A DNA stretch of 10,840 bases from Actinomycetes bacterium (GCA_023425905.1 JAFABT010000241.1:1-10840); one strand, 5' to 3'; shown: positions 1 to 7,210, numbered from the stretch's first letter. Numbers and translations are program-made. Notes: generated from the letters alone by a model not told the origin.

Positions 1-716
1 CCTTCGGCCTCTGCGCGCTCGCGGTGCTCGTCCTGCTCCGCCCGGACCCGCTGCTGCTCGCCCGCCGTCGCGCCGGCACCCCGCCCGCACCACCGGTCAA
101 CCCGTGGCGGACCCTCGGGGCGGGCTGGGCCGCGATCCGGGCCTCCCGGCCGGCGTCGCTCGGTCTGCTCACGATCGCGACGAGCCACCTCACGATGGTC
201 GCGCTCATGGTGATGACCCCCGTGCACATGGACCACCACGGGGCTCCGCTGCACGCGGTGCTCGGTGTCATCTCCCTCCACATCGCGGGGATGTACGCGC
301 TGTCGCCCGTCTTCGGCATCGCGTCGGACCGGTTCGGTCCGTTGCGGGTGCTCTGGGTCGGGGCGGTGCTGCTCGTCCTCGCCGCGGTGCTCCTCGTCGA
401 CGCGCCGGGAAAGGGCGGGACGCAGCTCACGGTGGCCCTCGTCGTCCTCGGACTGGGCTGGTCGGCGGGGATCGTCTCGGGGTCCTCCCTCGTCGCCTCC
501 GGCGTCGGCCCGGGGCAGACCACTGCCGTGCAGGGGACGAGCGACGTGACGATGAACGTCGCCGGGGCGCTCGGGGGAGTCCTCGCGGGCGTCGTCGTCT
601 CGACGTGGAGCTTCGGCCTGCTGGCCGGGATGTTCCTCTGCCTGCTCGCGGCCTACGTCGTGGCGCTCGTCGTGCTCGGCCTGCCCCGACGGGCCAGCAC
701 CCCCTCGGTCGGCTGA
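1..716 (+). CDS. MFS transporter, C-terminal half (5' truncated by window edge)
   Basis: This is the end of a major facilitator superfamily carrier. The reading frame is already open at base 3, so the true start lies outside the window. About 237 residues remain, roughly the last six membrane helices. Visible hydrophobic helices include the TIATSHLTMVALMVMTPV stretch, the region around HIAGMYALSPVFG, and the final LLAGMFLCLLAAYVVALVVLG. GIASDRFGPLR is the second-half copy of MFS motif A (G-x-x-x-D-R-x-G) in the cytoplasmic loop between helices 8 and 9. The first helix ends in a histidine-rich segment (PVHMDHHG), seen in a common actinobacterial MFS subgroup. The substrate cannot be read from this fragment; drug or metabolite efflux is a family-level guess. 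The gene converges on acs with an 8-base gap. Confidence 0.85.
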   Translation, partial: FGLCALAVLVLLRPDPLLLARRRAGTPPAPPVNPWRTLGAGWAAIRASRPASLGLLTIATSHLTMVALMVMTPVHMDHHGAPLHAVLGVISLHIAGMYALSPVFGIASDRFGPLRVLWVGAVLLVLAAVLLVDAPGKGGTQLTVALVVLGLGWSAGIVSGSSLVASGVGPGQTTAVQGTSDVTMNVAGALGGVLAGVVVSTWSFGLLAGMFLCLLAAYVVALVVLGLPRRASTPSVG

Positions 717-730
717 CGGCCGCGTCAGCC
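711..730. terminator. Convergent hairpin holding both stop codons
   Basis: GGCTGAC (711-717) and GTCAGCC (724-730) form a perfect 7-bp inverted repeat around a 6-base loop. The stop codon of the MFS gene (714-716) and that of acs (725-727) sit in opposite arms. The structure is symmetric, so it could end transcription from both sides. There is no T-tract, which is common in high-GC actinobacteria. Two facing TGA codons give 3 bp of pairing automatically; the other 4 bp are not forced by this. Confidence 0.45.
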
Positions 731-2713
731 CTGTGACGGCCGTGCGAGCCCGGTCGCGATCTGCGCCATGACGGAGGAGTCGGCGAGCGTCGTCGCGTCG
801 CCGACGTCGCGGTGCTCGGCGACGTCGCGGAGCAGCCGGCGCATGATCTTGCCCGACCTCGTCTTGGGCAGCTCGGCGACGACGAGGATCGAGCGCGGCT
901 TGGCGATCGGGCCGATCTCCTTCGCGACGTGGGCGCGCAGCTCCGCGACGACGTCGGACGTGTCGTCCCCGTGCGCCGCGCTCGCGTCGCCGCGCAGGAT
1001 GACGAACGCGACGACGGCCTGACCCGTCGTCTCGTCGCTCGCCCCGACCACCGCTGCCTCGGCGACCGCCGGGTGGGAGACGAGCGCGGACTCGATCTCC
1101 GTCGTCGAGAGCCGGTGCCCGGAGACGTTCATGACGTCGTCGACGCGGCCGAGCAGCCAGATGTCGCCGTCGTCGTCCTTCTTCGCGCCGTCACCCGCGA
1201 AGTAGATGCCGGGGAACCGCGACCAGTACGTGTCCCGGAACCGGTCGAGGTCGCCCCAGATGCCCCGGAGCATCGCGGGCCACGGCTCGGTGAGGACGAG
1301 GTACCCGCCGCCGCCGTCGGGGACGGGCTGGGCCTCGTCGTCGACGACGGTCGCGGCGATCCCGGGCAGCGGCGTCTGCGCGGAGCCGGGCTTGGCGACC
1401 GTCACGCCGGGCAGCGGCGAGATCATGATCGCGCCCGTCTCGGTCTGCCACCACGTGTCGACGACGGGCGTGCGGTCCGAGCCGATGACGCGGCGGTACC
1501 ACACCCACGCCTCGGGGTTGATCGGCTCCCCGACCGAACCCAGGACACGCAGCGAGGACAGGTCGTAGCGGCCCGGGATCTCCTCACCCCACTTCATGCA
1601 CGTGCGAATCGCGGTCGGTGCGGTGTAGAGGATCGAGACGCGGTAGCGCTCGACGATCTCCCACCAGCGCCCGGTGTGCGGGGTGTCCGGCGTGCCCTCG
1701 TAGATCACCTGGGTGGCGCCGTTGAGGAGCGGCCCGTAGACGACGTACGAGTGCCCGGTGACCCAGCCGACGTCGGCCGTGCACCAGTAGACGTCGGTCT
1801 CGGGCTTGAGGTCGAAGACGTCGCGGTGGGTCGCGGCGACCTGGGTGAGGTAGCCGCCGGTCGTGTGGAGGATGCCCTTGGGGCGACCCGTCGTGCCCGA
1901 GGTGTAGAGGATGAACAGCGGGTGCTCCGCCTCGACCCACGCGGGGACGTGGTCGATGTCCGCGTCCGCGAGCGCGTCGTGCCACCACACGTCGCGGCCC
2001 TCGGTCCACGGCACGTCCTGGCCGGTGCGTCGCACGACGAGCACGTGGGTGACGGAGTCCGCGCCCTTCGCGAGCGCCTCGTCGACCGCGGGCTTGAGGG
2101 AGCTCGGCGCCCCGCGACGGAAGCCGCCGTCGGCCGTGACGACGAGGCGCGCCTGGGCGTCCTCGATGCGGGAGTGCAGCGCCTCGGCCGAGAACCCGCC
2201 GAACACGACGGAGTGCGGTGCACCGAGGCGCGCGCAGGCGAGCATCGCGACGACCGCCTCGGGGATCATCGGCAGGTAGATCGCGACGCGGTCGCCCGTC
2301 CGCACGCCGAGCGCGGCCATCGCGTTGGCCGCGCGGGACACCTCGCGTTGCAGGTCGGCGTAGGTGAGGGTGCGGGAGTCGCCCGGCTCGCCATCGAAGT
2401 GGATCGCGACGCGGTCCCCGTGGCCCGCCTCGACGTGCCGGTCCACGGCGTTGTAGGCCGCGTTGAGGGTGCCGTCGGCGAACCACCGGGCGACGGGTGC
2501 CTCCGACCAGTCGAGGGTCTCGGTGAACGGCTTGCGCCACGTGAGCAGTTCGCGGGCGCGTCCGGCCCAGTACTCCGCGTGGTCTGCGTCGGCGTCTGCG
2601 TAAGCCTCCGGCCCGACGTTCGCGGTGCGGACGAACTCGGGGCCGGGCGGGAAGCGGCGCTCCTCGGTCGAGAGGTTCTCGAGCGCGGGCGCGTGGTGCG
2701 GGTCCAGGGTCAC
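725..2713 (-). CDS. acs: Acetyl-CoA synthetase (AMP-forming acetate-CoA ligase)
   Basis: The enzyme activates acetate with ATP and CoA to acetyl-CoA through an acetyl-AMP intermediate; it is cytosolic. From the chosen GTG start it has 662 residues, close to the usual ~650. The N-terminal Acs segment (EYWAGRARELLTW) is followed by the AMP-binding P-loop YTSGTTGRPKG (~270-280). GWVTGHS (~317-323) and DTWWQTETG (~419-427) hold the Val-Thr and Trp residues that line the acetate pocket in Salmonella Acs, so acetate rather than a larger acid is expected. The hinge region YFAGDGAKKD and GRVDDVMNVSGHR (~522-534) precede PKTRSGKIMRR, where Lys ~622 matches the lysine that Pat-type acetyltransferases acetylate to switch Acs off. 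The frame stays open 35 codons upstream, but that stretch is Arg/Pro-rich and unlike the family. GGAGAG lies 5 bases before the GTG at 2713. The gene is divergent from the OFA carrier. Confidence 0.96.
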   Translation of the reverse strand: MTLDPHHAPALENLSTEERRFPPGPEFVRTANVGPEAYADADADHAEYWAGRARELLTWRKPFTETLDWSEAPVARWFADGTLNAAYNAVDRHVEAGHGDRVAIHFDGEPGDSRTLTYADLQREVSRAANAMAALGVRTGDRVAIYLPMIPEAVVAMLACARLGAPHSVVFGGFSAEALHSRIEDAQARLVVTADGGFRRGAPSSLKPAVDEALAKGADSVTHVLVVRRTGQDVPWTEGRDVWWHDALADADIDHVPAWVEAEHPLFILYTSGTTGRPKGILHTTGGYLTQVAATHRDVFDLKPETDVYWCTADVGWVTGHSYVVYGPLLNGATQVIYEGTPDTPHTGRWWEIVERYRVSILYTAPTAIRTCMKWGEEIPGRYDLSSLRVLGSVGEPINPEAWVWYRRVIGSDRTPVVDTWWQTETGAIMISPLPGVTVAKPGSAQTPLPGIAATVVDDEAQPVPDGGGGYLVLTEPWPAMLRGIWGDLDRFRDTYWSRFPGIYFAGDGAKKDDDGDIWLLGRVDDVMNVSGHRLSTTEIESALVSHPAVAEAAVVGASDETTGQAVVAFVILRGDASAAHGDDTSDVVAELRAHVAKEIGPIAKPRSILVVAELPKTRSGKIMRRLLRDVAEHRDVGDATTLADSSVMAQIATGLARPSQG

Positions 2714-2766
2714 GGGTGCTCTCCGTCGCAGCGTCGTCGGTGCGTGCGGGCGGCGCCCGCCCTCGA

Positions 2767-2796
2767 AATCTAGCCCGTTGGGGGACCTTGGTCCCA
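2767..2796 (-). promoter_or_regulatory. Candidate acs promoter overlapping a palindrome
   Basis: On the minus strand TAGATT (plus-strand bases 2767-2772) fits a -10 box (TANNNT). A weak -35 (TGGGAC, plus-strand bases 2791-2796) lies 18 bases upstream and overlaps the inverted repeat at 2782-2795. Transcription from here would give a leader of about 47 bases before the acs GTG. This is pattern-based only; a regulator bound to the palindrome would contact the -35 region. Confidence 0.3.
2782..2795. promoter_or_regulatory. Inverted repeat GGGACC-TT-GGTCCC, putative operator 1
   Basis: Perfect 6-bp arms surround TT in the divergent acs/OFA control region. It can also be read as GGGAC-N4-GTCCC, the half-sites and spacing of the DosR/DevR box known from mycobacteria (GGGAC-TWWA-GTCCC). 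The centre here is CTTG rather than TWWA. A related core (CCTWGGTC) recurs at 2849-2856 and 2885-2892, which supports a shared binding protein, though its identity is unknown. Confidence 0.45.
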
Positions 2797-2846
2797 CCTG
2801 GAGAGGGTGCCGTCTCACCCCTTCACCCGCTGCGGCGGTGCGCGGT

Positions 2847-2856
2847 GACCTAGGTC
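2847..2856. promoter_or_regulatory. Palindrome GACCTAGGTC, putative operator 2
   Basis: This is a perfect 10-bp palindrome with the same GACC-TW-GGTC core as the element at 2782-2795. The two centres lie 63 bases apart, about six helical turns, so both would face the same side of the DNA. It sits about 108 bases upstream of the OFA carrier ATG. Confidence 0.4.
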
Positions 2857-2884
2857 CTGAGGCAGTGGTCGTCGCGGGCCGGAT

Positions 2885-2892
2885 CCTTGGTC
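2885..2892. promoter_or_regulatory. CCTTGGTC half-site, putative operator 3
   Basis: Eight bases match the right-hand part of operator 1 exactly; the left arm is imperfect. It lies 36 bases (centre to centre) beyond the perfect palindrome at 2847-2856 and just upstream of another palindrome at 2897-2910. Alone it would be unremarkable. It is listed because it is the third copy within about 110 bases. Confidence 0.3.
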
Positions 2893-2896
2893 GAAC

Positions 2897-2910
2897 CGAC
2901 GACGTCGTCG
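2897..2910. repeat. 14-bp palindrome CGACGACGTCGTCG in the OFA leader region
   Basis: This is a perfect palindrome in non-coding sequence 53 bases before the OFA carrier ATG. It is flanked by GAAC (2893-2896) and GTTC (2913-2916), which extend the symmetry across a 2-base bulge. It could be an operator, or in RNA a hairpin with a 4-base loop. GACGAC/GTCGTC runs are common in genomes of this base composition, so chance is a real alternative. Confidence 0.3.
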
Positions 2911-2963
2911 ATGTTCCTCGACGTCCGGGATGGCCTATCTCTCAGCGGCGTTGGAGGAGACCG

Positions 2964-4364
2964 ATGAACTGGCTCGACAAATCGCGCACGATCGCCCCGC
3001 CCGGGTTCAACCGGTGGCTCGTGCCGCCTGCGGCGCTCGCGGTCCACCTCTCCATCGGACAGGTCTACGCGTTCTCGGTCTTCAAGAACCCGCTCATCGA
3101 GCACTTCGAGGTCGGCCACACGCAGATCGCGGTGATCTTCTCGATCGCGATCGTCATGCTCGGGCTCTCGGCCGCGTTCGGCGGCAAGTGGATGGAGCGC
3201 AACGGCCCCCGCAAGGCCATGGTGCTCGCCTCGGTGTTCTGGGTGACGGGCTTCCTCGTCGGCGCACTCGGCGTGCACCTCGGGCAGCTGTGGATCCTCT
3301 ATCTGGGCTACGGCGTCATCGGTGGCATGGGGCTCGGCATCGGCTACATCTCCCCGGTGTCGACGCTCATCAAGTGGTTCCCGGACCGTCCGGGCCTCGC
3401 GACGGGTCTGGCGATCATGGGCTTCGGCGGCGGCGCGCTCGTCGCGTCCCCGCTCACGGCGCTGCTCCTCGAGCAGTACGCGGACAAGGCCGCGGACGCG
3501 ATCGTCCCGACGATGCTCACGCTCGCGGCGATCTACGCCGTCCTCATGACGATGGGTGCCGTCGTCATCCGCGTCCCCGCCCCGGGCTGGAAGCCGGAGG
3601 GCTACACGCCGCGGTCGAACGCGAAGGCCATGCAGACCGACGCGGACGTGCGCGTGGGCAAGGCCGTGCAGACCCCGCAGTTCTACCTCCTGTGGATCGT
3701 GCTCTTCACGAACGTCACGGCCGGCATCGGCATCCTCGAGCAGGCCTCGCCGATGATCCAGGACTTCTTCCCGACCGTGACGGCGGCGACCGCTGCCGGC
3801 TTCGTCGGGCTGCTCTCGCTCGCGAACATGGGCGGACGCGTCGGTTGGTCGACGGTGTCGGACGCCCTCGGGCGCAAGCGGACGTACGTCATGTACCTCG
3901 GCGTCGGCGCACTGCTGTACGGCACGCTCGCCGGGCTGGGCACAGGCCTGCACGTCGGCGTGTTCGTCGTCTCGGTGTTCTTCATCGTGAGCTTCTACGG
4001 TGGCGGGTTCGCGACGATCCCGGCGTACCTCAAGGACCTCTTCGGCCAGCTCGAGGTGGGTGCTATCCACGGTCGTCTGCTCACGGCGTGGTCGGCTGCG
4101 GGCGTCGCCGGGCCGCTCATCGTCAACGGCATCGCCGACTACCAGACGTCCCAGGGCGTCAAGGGCGCAGGTCTGTACACCCCGTCGCTCGTCGTCATGA
4201 CGGGCGTGCTCGCGGTCGGCTTCATCGCGAACCTTCTCGTCCGGCGCGTGAACGAGAAGTACCACGAGCCCGTCATGACCATCGAGGACATCCCAGGCGC
4301 CGAGGCGATCGAGGCCGCCGAGGTCGCCGACCAGACCGTCGTCACTGCAGGAGAGGAGCACTGA
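2964..4364 (+). CDS. OFA-family MFS transporter (oxalate/formate antiporter type)
   Basis: Integral membrane carrier of 466 residues with about twelve helices, assigned to the OFA branch of MFS (OxlT of Oxalobacter, YhjX of E. coli). Supporting stretches are SIGQVYAFSVF (~30-40), the motif-A-like GGKWMERNGPRK (~73-84), and the OFA hallmark running from GYISPVSTLIKWFPDRPG to ATGLAIMGFGGGALV (~127-160). In the second half GRVGWSTVSDALGRK (~291-305) and GAIHGRLLTAWSAAGVAGP (~366-384) fit. The C-terminal ~35 residues are an acidic cytoplasmic tail. ATG 2964 is chosen because GGAGGA lies 5 bases upstream and the family N-terminus (N-R-W-x-V/I-P) follows; the longer open frame upstream is atypical. 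The gene is divergent from acs and one base from the next small gene. OFA proteins move small carboxylates, so acetate, formate, pyruvate or oxalate are candidates. The acs neighbour favours a monocarboxylate, but this is inference. Confidence 0.9.
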   Translation: MNWLDKSRTIAPPGFNRWLVPPAALAVHLSIGQVYAFSVFKNPLIEHFEVGHTQIAVIFSIAIVMLGLSAAFGGKWMERNGPRKAMVLASVFWVTGFLVGALGVHLGQLWILYLGYGVIGGMGLGIGYISPVSTLIKWFPDRPGLATGLAIMGFGGGALVASPLTALLLEQYADKAADAIVPTMLTLAAIYAVLMTMGAVVIRVPAPGWKPEGYTPRSNAKAMQTDADVRVGKAVQTPQFYLLWIVLFTNVTAGIGILEQASPMIQDFFPTVTAATAAGFVGLLSLANMGGRVGWSTVSDALGRKRTYVMYLGVGALLYGTLAGLGTGLHVGVFVVSVFFIVSFYGGGFATIPAYLKDLFGQLEVGAIHGRLLTAWSAAGVAGPLIVNGIADYQTSQGVKGAGLYTPSLVVMTGVLAVGFIANLLVRRVNEKYHEPVMTIEDIPGAEAIEAAEVADQTVVTAGEEH

Positions 4365-4365
4365 C

Positions 4366-4512
4366 ATGAGCTCGACGACACCGAAGGACGACGCTCCCCG
4401 CGTCTCCGCTCTCATCACCCCGCTCGCGATGGGTCTGTGGGTCCTCGTCGGAGGCCTCCTCGCCTATGGCGTGACCATGACGGTCATCAAAGCAGCCGCG
4501 CTCTTCAACTGA
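4366..4512 (+). CDS. MFS transporter small subunit, single-helix protein (48 aa)
   Basis: The tiny gene starts one base after the carrier's stop codon, with a purine-rich GGAGAGG site about 9 bases before its ATG. It has a polar N-terminal tail (MSSTTPKDDAPRV), then one hydrophobic helix from about residue 15 to 42 (around MGLWVLVGGLLAYGVTMTVI), and ends AAALFN. One-helix proteins of this size and shape directly downstream of OFA carriers recur in actinobacteria and proteobacteria and are annotated as MFS transporter small subunit; their job is not established. The tight spacing argues for translation in step with the carrier and for a membrane complex. The stop codon, helix and GC3 pattern support a real gene. 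Confidence 0.8.
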   Translation: MSSTTPKDDAPRVSALITPLAMGLWVLVGGLLAYGVTMTVIKAAALFN

Positions 4513-4561
4513 CCCGCGCAGGACCGGAACAGACGACGACCCCGTGGGGTTGGGCACGAGC

Positions 4562-5689
4562 ATGAGCACGCTCTTCGCGCCCCTCACCCTGCGGGGTCTC
4601 GTCGTCCCCAACAGGGTCTGGCTCGCCCCGATGTGCCAGTACTCCGCGGTCGACGGCCACGTGACCGACTGGCACCTCGTCCATCTCGGTGCACGCGCCG
4701 CCGGCGGCTTCGGTCTCCTCCTCGCGGAGGCCACGGCCGTCGTCCCGGAGGGTCGCATCACGCCGCAGGACGCGGGGCTCTGGCACGACGCGCACGTCGA
4801 CTCGTGGCGTCGGGTGACGGACTTCGTCCACGCCCGCGGCGCTCGCATCGGGGTGCAGCTCGCGCACGCCGGCCGCAAGGCCTCGACGTACCGGGGGTTC
4901 CCCGGTGAGCCGACGGGCGCTGTCCCGCTGGCCGAGGGTGGCTGGACGACGGTGGGCGCGGGCGTCGAGCCCTTCCCCGGTCTGCCGGCGCCCGGCGAGC
5001 TCGCGACCGAGCAGGTCGCCGCGCTCCCGGGCGTCTTCGCCGCGGCGGCACGACGTGCGATCGAGGCAGGATTCGACACGGTCGAGGTGCACGCCGCGCA
5101 CGGCTACCTGCTTCACCAGCTGCTCTCGCCGCTCACGAACCAACGGGACGACGTCTACGGCGGCAGCCCAGAGAACAGGATGCGTGCGCTCGTCGAGGTC
5201 GTCGCCGCGGTGCGCGCGGTGCTGCCCGCGGTCGCGCCCCTCCTCGTGCGGGTGTCCGCGACGGACTGGACCGAGGGCGGCCTCACGGTCGCGGACGTCG
5301 CCGCGGTCACCGCGACGCTCGCGGAGCATGGCGTGGACCTCGTCGACGTCTCGACGGGCGGGCTCGTCCCGGCCGACATCCCCGTGGGGCCCGGCTACCA
5401 GGTGCCCGCCGCGAGGGAGGTGCGCGCGGTGTCGGGCCTTCCGGTCGGGGCCGTCGGGCTCCTCACGGACGCCCGCCAGGCCGAGGCGCTGCTCGACGCG
5501 GGTGACGCCGACGTCGTCCTCCTGGGACGCGTGGCCCTGCGCGACCCGTCGTGGCCGCTGCGGGCCGCGCACGAGCTCGGCGCCGACGTCCCGGCGCACC
5601 AGGTGCTCGCGGGTGCGGCGGACGTCCTCGTCGGGGCGGCGCCCGTCACCGGCTGGCAGGCGCAGTACGCCCGGGGGACGTGGGCCTGA
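4562..5689 (+). CDS. Old yellow enzyme family NADH:flavin oxidoreductase, YqjM type
   Basis: An FMN-dependent ene-reductase with a TIM-barrel fold, 375 residues, which reduces activated C=C bonds such as enones using NAD(P)H; its natural substrate is usually unknown. LAPMCQYS (~21-28) carries the Cys ~25 and Tyr ~27 that mark the thermophilic/YqjM class of OYEs. QLAHAGRKAS (~99-108) binds FMN. EVHAAHGYLLHQLLSP (~176-191) has the His-x-x-His pair (~177, ~180) that binds the substrate carbonyl, followed by TNQRDDVYGGSPENR. VRVSATDWTEGG, VDVSTGG and VLLGRVALRDP complete the barrel and phosphate-binding site. The C-terminal QYARGTW has an arginine that may act as the inter-subunit arginine finger described in YqjM (inference). 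A GTG 18 bases earlier is possible, but ATG 4562 gives the family-like start MSTLFAPLTLRG; neither has a strong ribosome site. It may be cotranscribed with the carrier pair 49 bases upstream, and it converges on the malic enzyme gene. Confidence 0.92.
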   Translation: MSTLFAPLTLRGLVVPNRVWLAPMCQYSAVDGHVTDWHLVHLGARAAGGFGLLLAEATAVVPEGRITPQDAGLWHDAHVDSWRRVTDFVHARGARIGVQLAHAGRKASTYRGFPGEPTGAVPLAEGGWTTVGAGVEPFPGLPAPGELATEQVAALPGVFAAAARRAIEAGFDTVEVHAAHGYLLHQLLSPLTNQRDDVYGGSPENRMRALVEVVAAVRAVLPAVAPLLVRVSATDWTEGGLTVADVAAVTATLAEHGVDLVDVSTGGLVPADIPVGPGYQVPAAREVRAVSGLPVGAVGLLTDARQAEALLDAGDADVVLLGRVALRDPSWPLRAAHELGADVPAHQVLAGAADVLVGAAPVTGWQAQYARGTWA

Positions 5690-5699
5690 GCCCTGCGCG

Positions 5700-7139
5700 T
5701 CAGATCGTGTGCGTCCCGACGTCCGCGTCGGCGGATCCCGTGACCTCGCCCGCCTCGACGCGGGCCGCGTGCTCGACCGCGGCGGCGACGCGGCTCGTCA
5801 CCTCGGGGTGGAACACGGACGGGACGATGTACGTCGGGTTGAGCTCGTCGGCGTCGACGACGTCCGCGAGCGCGTAGGCGGCGGCGAGCAGGAGCGCGTC
5901 GGTCACCTTGTGGCTGCCGGCGTCGAGCAGGCCCCGGAACACGCCGGGGAACGCGAGCACGTTGTTGATCTGGTTGGCGAAGTCCGACCGGCCGGTGCCG
6001 ACGACCGCCGCGTGCTGGGCGGCGTCGTCGGGGTCGACCTCGGGGCGCGGGTTGGCGAGCGCGAAGACGATCGAGTCGGGCGCCATCGTCGCGACCTCGT
6101 CGCCTGTGATGACGTCGGGGGCGCTCACCCCGATGAAGACGTCGGCCCCCGCGAGCGCGGCGCCGACGGTCCCGGTGACCCCGCGCGGGTTCGTGTGCTC
6201 GGCGGTCCAGCGCAGCTGGTCGGTGAGCCCGGGGCGCGCCGGGTGGACGACGCCGTCGATGTCGGCGACGACGACGTCGCGGGCCCCCGCGCGCAGCAGG
6301 AGCTTGAGCACCGCGGTGCCGGCCGCGCCCGCGCCCGACAGGACGATCCGCACGTCCTCGATGCGCTTGCCGACGACCTTGAGCGCGTTCGTGAGGGCCG
6401 CGAGGGCGACGATCGCGGTGCCGTGCTGGTCGTCGTGGAAGACGGGGATGTCGAGCTCGGCGCGCAGGCGGCGCTCGACCTCGAAGCAGCGCGGGGCGGA
6501 GATGTCCTCGAGGTTGATGCCCGCGAACACGGGGGCGATCGCGACGACCGTGCGCACGATCTCGTCGACGTCCGTCGTGTCGAGGGCGATCGGGAACGCG
6601 TCGATGTTCGCGAAGCGCTTGAAGAGCACCGCCTTGCCCTCCATGACGGGCAGTGACGCGAGCGGCCCGATGTCGCCGAGACCGAGCACCGCGGTGCCGT
6701 CCGTGACGACCGCGATCGTGTTGCGTTTGATCGTGAGGCGGCGGGCGTCCTCGGGGTGGGCCGCGATGGCCTCGCACACGCGGGCGACTCCGGGGGTGTA
6801 GGCCATCGACAGGTCGTCGCGGTTGCGCAGCGGCACCTTGGGTTCGATCGACAGCTTGCCGCCGAGGTGCATGAGGAAGGTGCGGTCCGAGACCCGGTCG
6901 ACGAGGACGCCGTGGAGCGCGCGCAGCGCGGTGACGACCTCGGCGGCGTGCTCGTCGCCGCGCGTCGCGCACGTGAGGTCGACGGTCATCCGGTCGTGTT
7001 CCGAGGCCGTGACGTCGAGGGCCGTGACGATCGCGCCGGTCTGCTCGATCGACGTCGTGAGGTCGCTCACCGCGGTGGGCCGCGCCTCGACGTGCATGCG
7101 GACGGTGATCGAGGACGAGATGCTCGGCGCCGAGGTCAT
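5700..7139 (-). CDS. NAD-type malic enzyme with N-terminal ACT-like domain
   Basis: A cytosolic enzyme of 479 residues that oxidatively decarboxylates malate to pyruvate and CO2. Residues ~10-85 (SSSITVRMHV... to ...LVDRVSD) look like an ACT-type regulatory domain, common in actinobacterial homologues. The catalytic part starts at DRTFLMHLGGK. AYTPGVARVCEAI (Tyr ~114) and VMEGKAVLFKRF (Lys ~169) give the acid/base pair. NLEDISAPRCF (Glu ~211, Asp ~212) and FHDDQHGTA (Asp ~236, ~237) bind the divalent metal. SGAGAAGTAV (~268-277) is the Rossmann loop, and an Asp at the end of the second strand (VVVADIDG, ~293) suggests NAD rather than NADP. ANPRPE and INNVLAFPGVF are further family blocks. ATG 7139 gives the expected N-terminus but has no clear Shine-Dalgarno, so the start is probable rather than certain. 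Its 3' end is 10 bases from the OYE gene. With acs nearby, a role in growth on acetate or C4 acids is plausible. Confidence 0.93.
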   Translation of the reverse strand: MTSAPSISSSITVRMHVEARPTAVSDLTTSIEQTGAIVTALDVTASEHDRMTVDLTCATRGDEHAAEVVTALRALHGVLVDRVSDRTFLMHLGGKLSIEPKVPLRNRDDLSMAYTPGVARVCEAIAAHPEDARRLTIKRNTIAVVTDGTAVLGLGDIGPLASLPVMEGKAVLFKRFANIDAFPIALDTTDVDEIVRTVVAIAPVFAGINLEDISAPRCFEVERRLRAELDIPVFHDDQHGTAIVALAALTNALKVVGKRIEDVRIVLSGAGAAGTAVLKLLLRAGARDVVVADIDGVVHPARPGLTDQLRWTAEHTNPRGVTGTVGAALAGADVFIGVSAPDVITGDEVATMAPDSIVFALANPRPEVDPDDAAQHAAVVGTGRSDFANQINNVLAFPGVFRGLLDAGSHKVTDALLLAAAYALADVVDADELNPTYIVPSVFHPEVTSRVAAAVEHAARVEAGEVTGSADADVGTHTI

Positions 7140-7204
7140 GGAGCCACTGTGCCACCGGGGGTGCGGGGATGCGTGGTGGGGGCGAGAGGCACCGGTAACG
7201 TCGG

Positions 7205-7210
7205 TGTCAA
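7205..7210 (-). promoter_or_regulatory. TTGACA -35-like hexamer, malic enzyme side
   Basis: The minus strand reads TTGACA at plus-strand bases 7205-7210, a perfect -35 consensus 66 bases from the malic enzyme ATG. The expected -10 window (around 7181-7188) reads TCTCGC or neighbours, which is poor. It could be a regulated promoter or a chance match. Confidence 0.25.

Noticed and set aside
812..2773. A 653-codon open frame on the plus strand across acs
   Set aside because: It is the antisense shadow of acs, kept open by extreme GC content. Its translation is Arg/Asp/Val-rich low-complexity sequence without any family motif, while the minus strand reads a full Acs.
2714..2818. A 35-residue N-terminal extension of Acs
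   Set aside because: The extension is Arg/Pro-rich and unlike Acs N-termini, it would cover the promoter and operator candidates, and the GTG at 2713 has GGAGAG at good spacing.
2850..4418. A 522-codon open frame on the minus strand opposite the OFA carrier
   Set aside because: The translation is His/Arg/Asp/Glu low-complexity sequence typical of antisense frames in GC-rich DNA; the plus strand encodes a complete membrane carrier.
4905..6656. A 583-codon plus-strand frame spanning the OYE and malic enzyme genes
   Set aside because: It is Arg/Ser-rich shadow sequence that crosses two well-supported genes in other frames and has no recognisable motif.
5395..7155. A 586-codon minus-strand frame overlapping the malic enzyme gene
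   Set aside because: It is a different minus-strand frame from the malic enzyme, with an Arg/His/Pro-rich translation and no family features.
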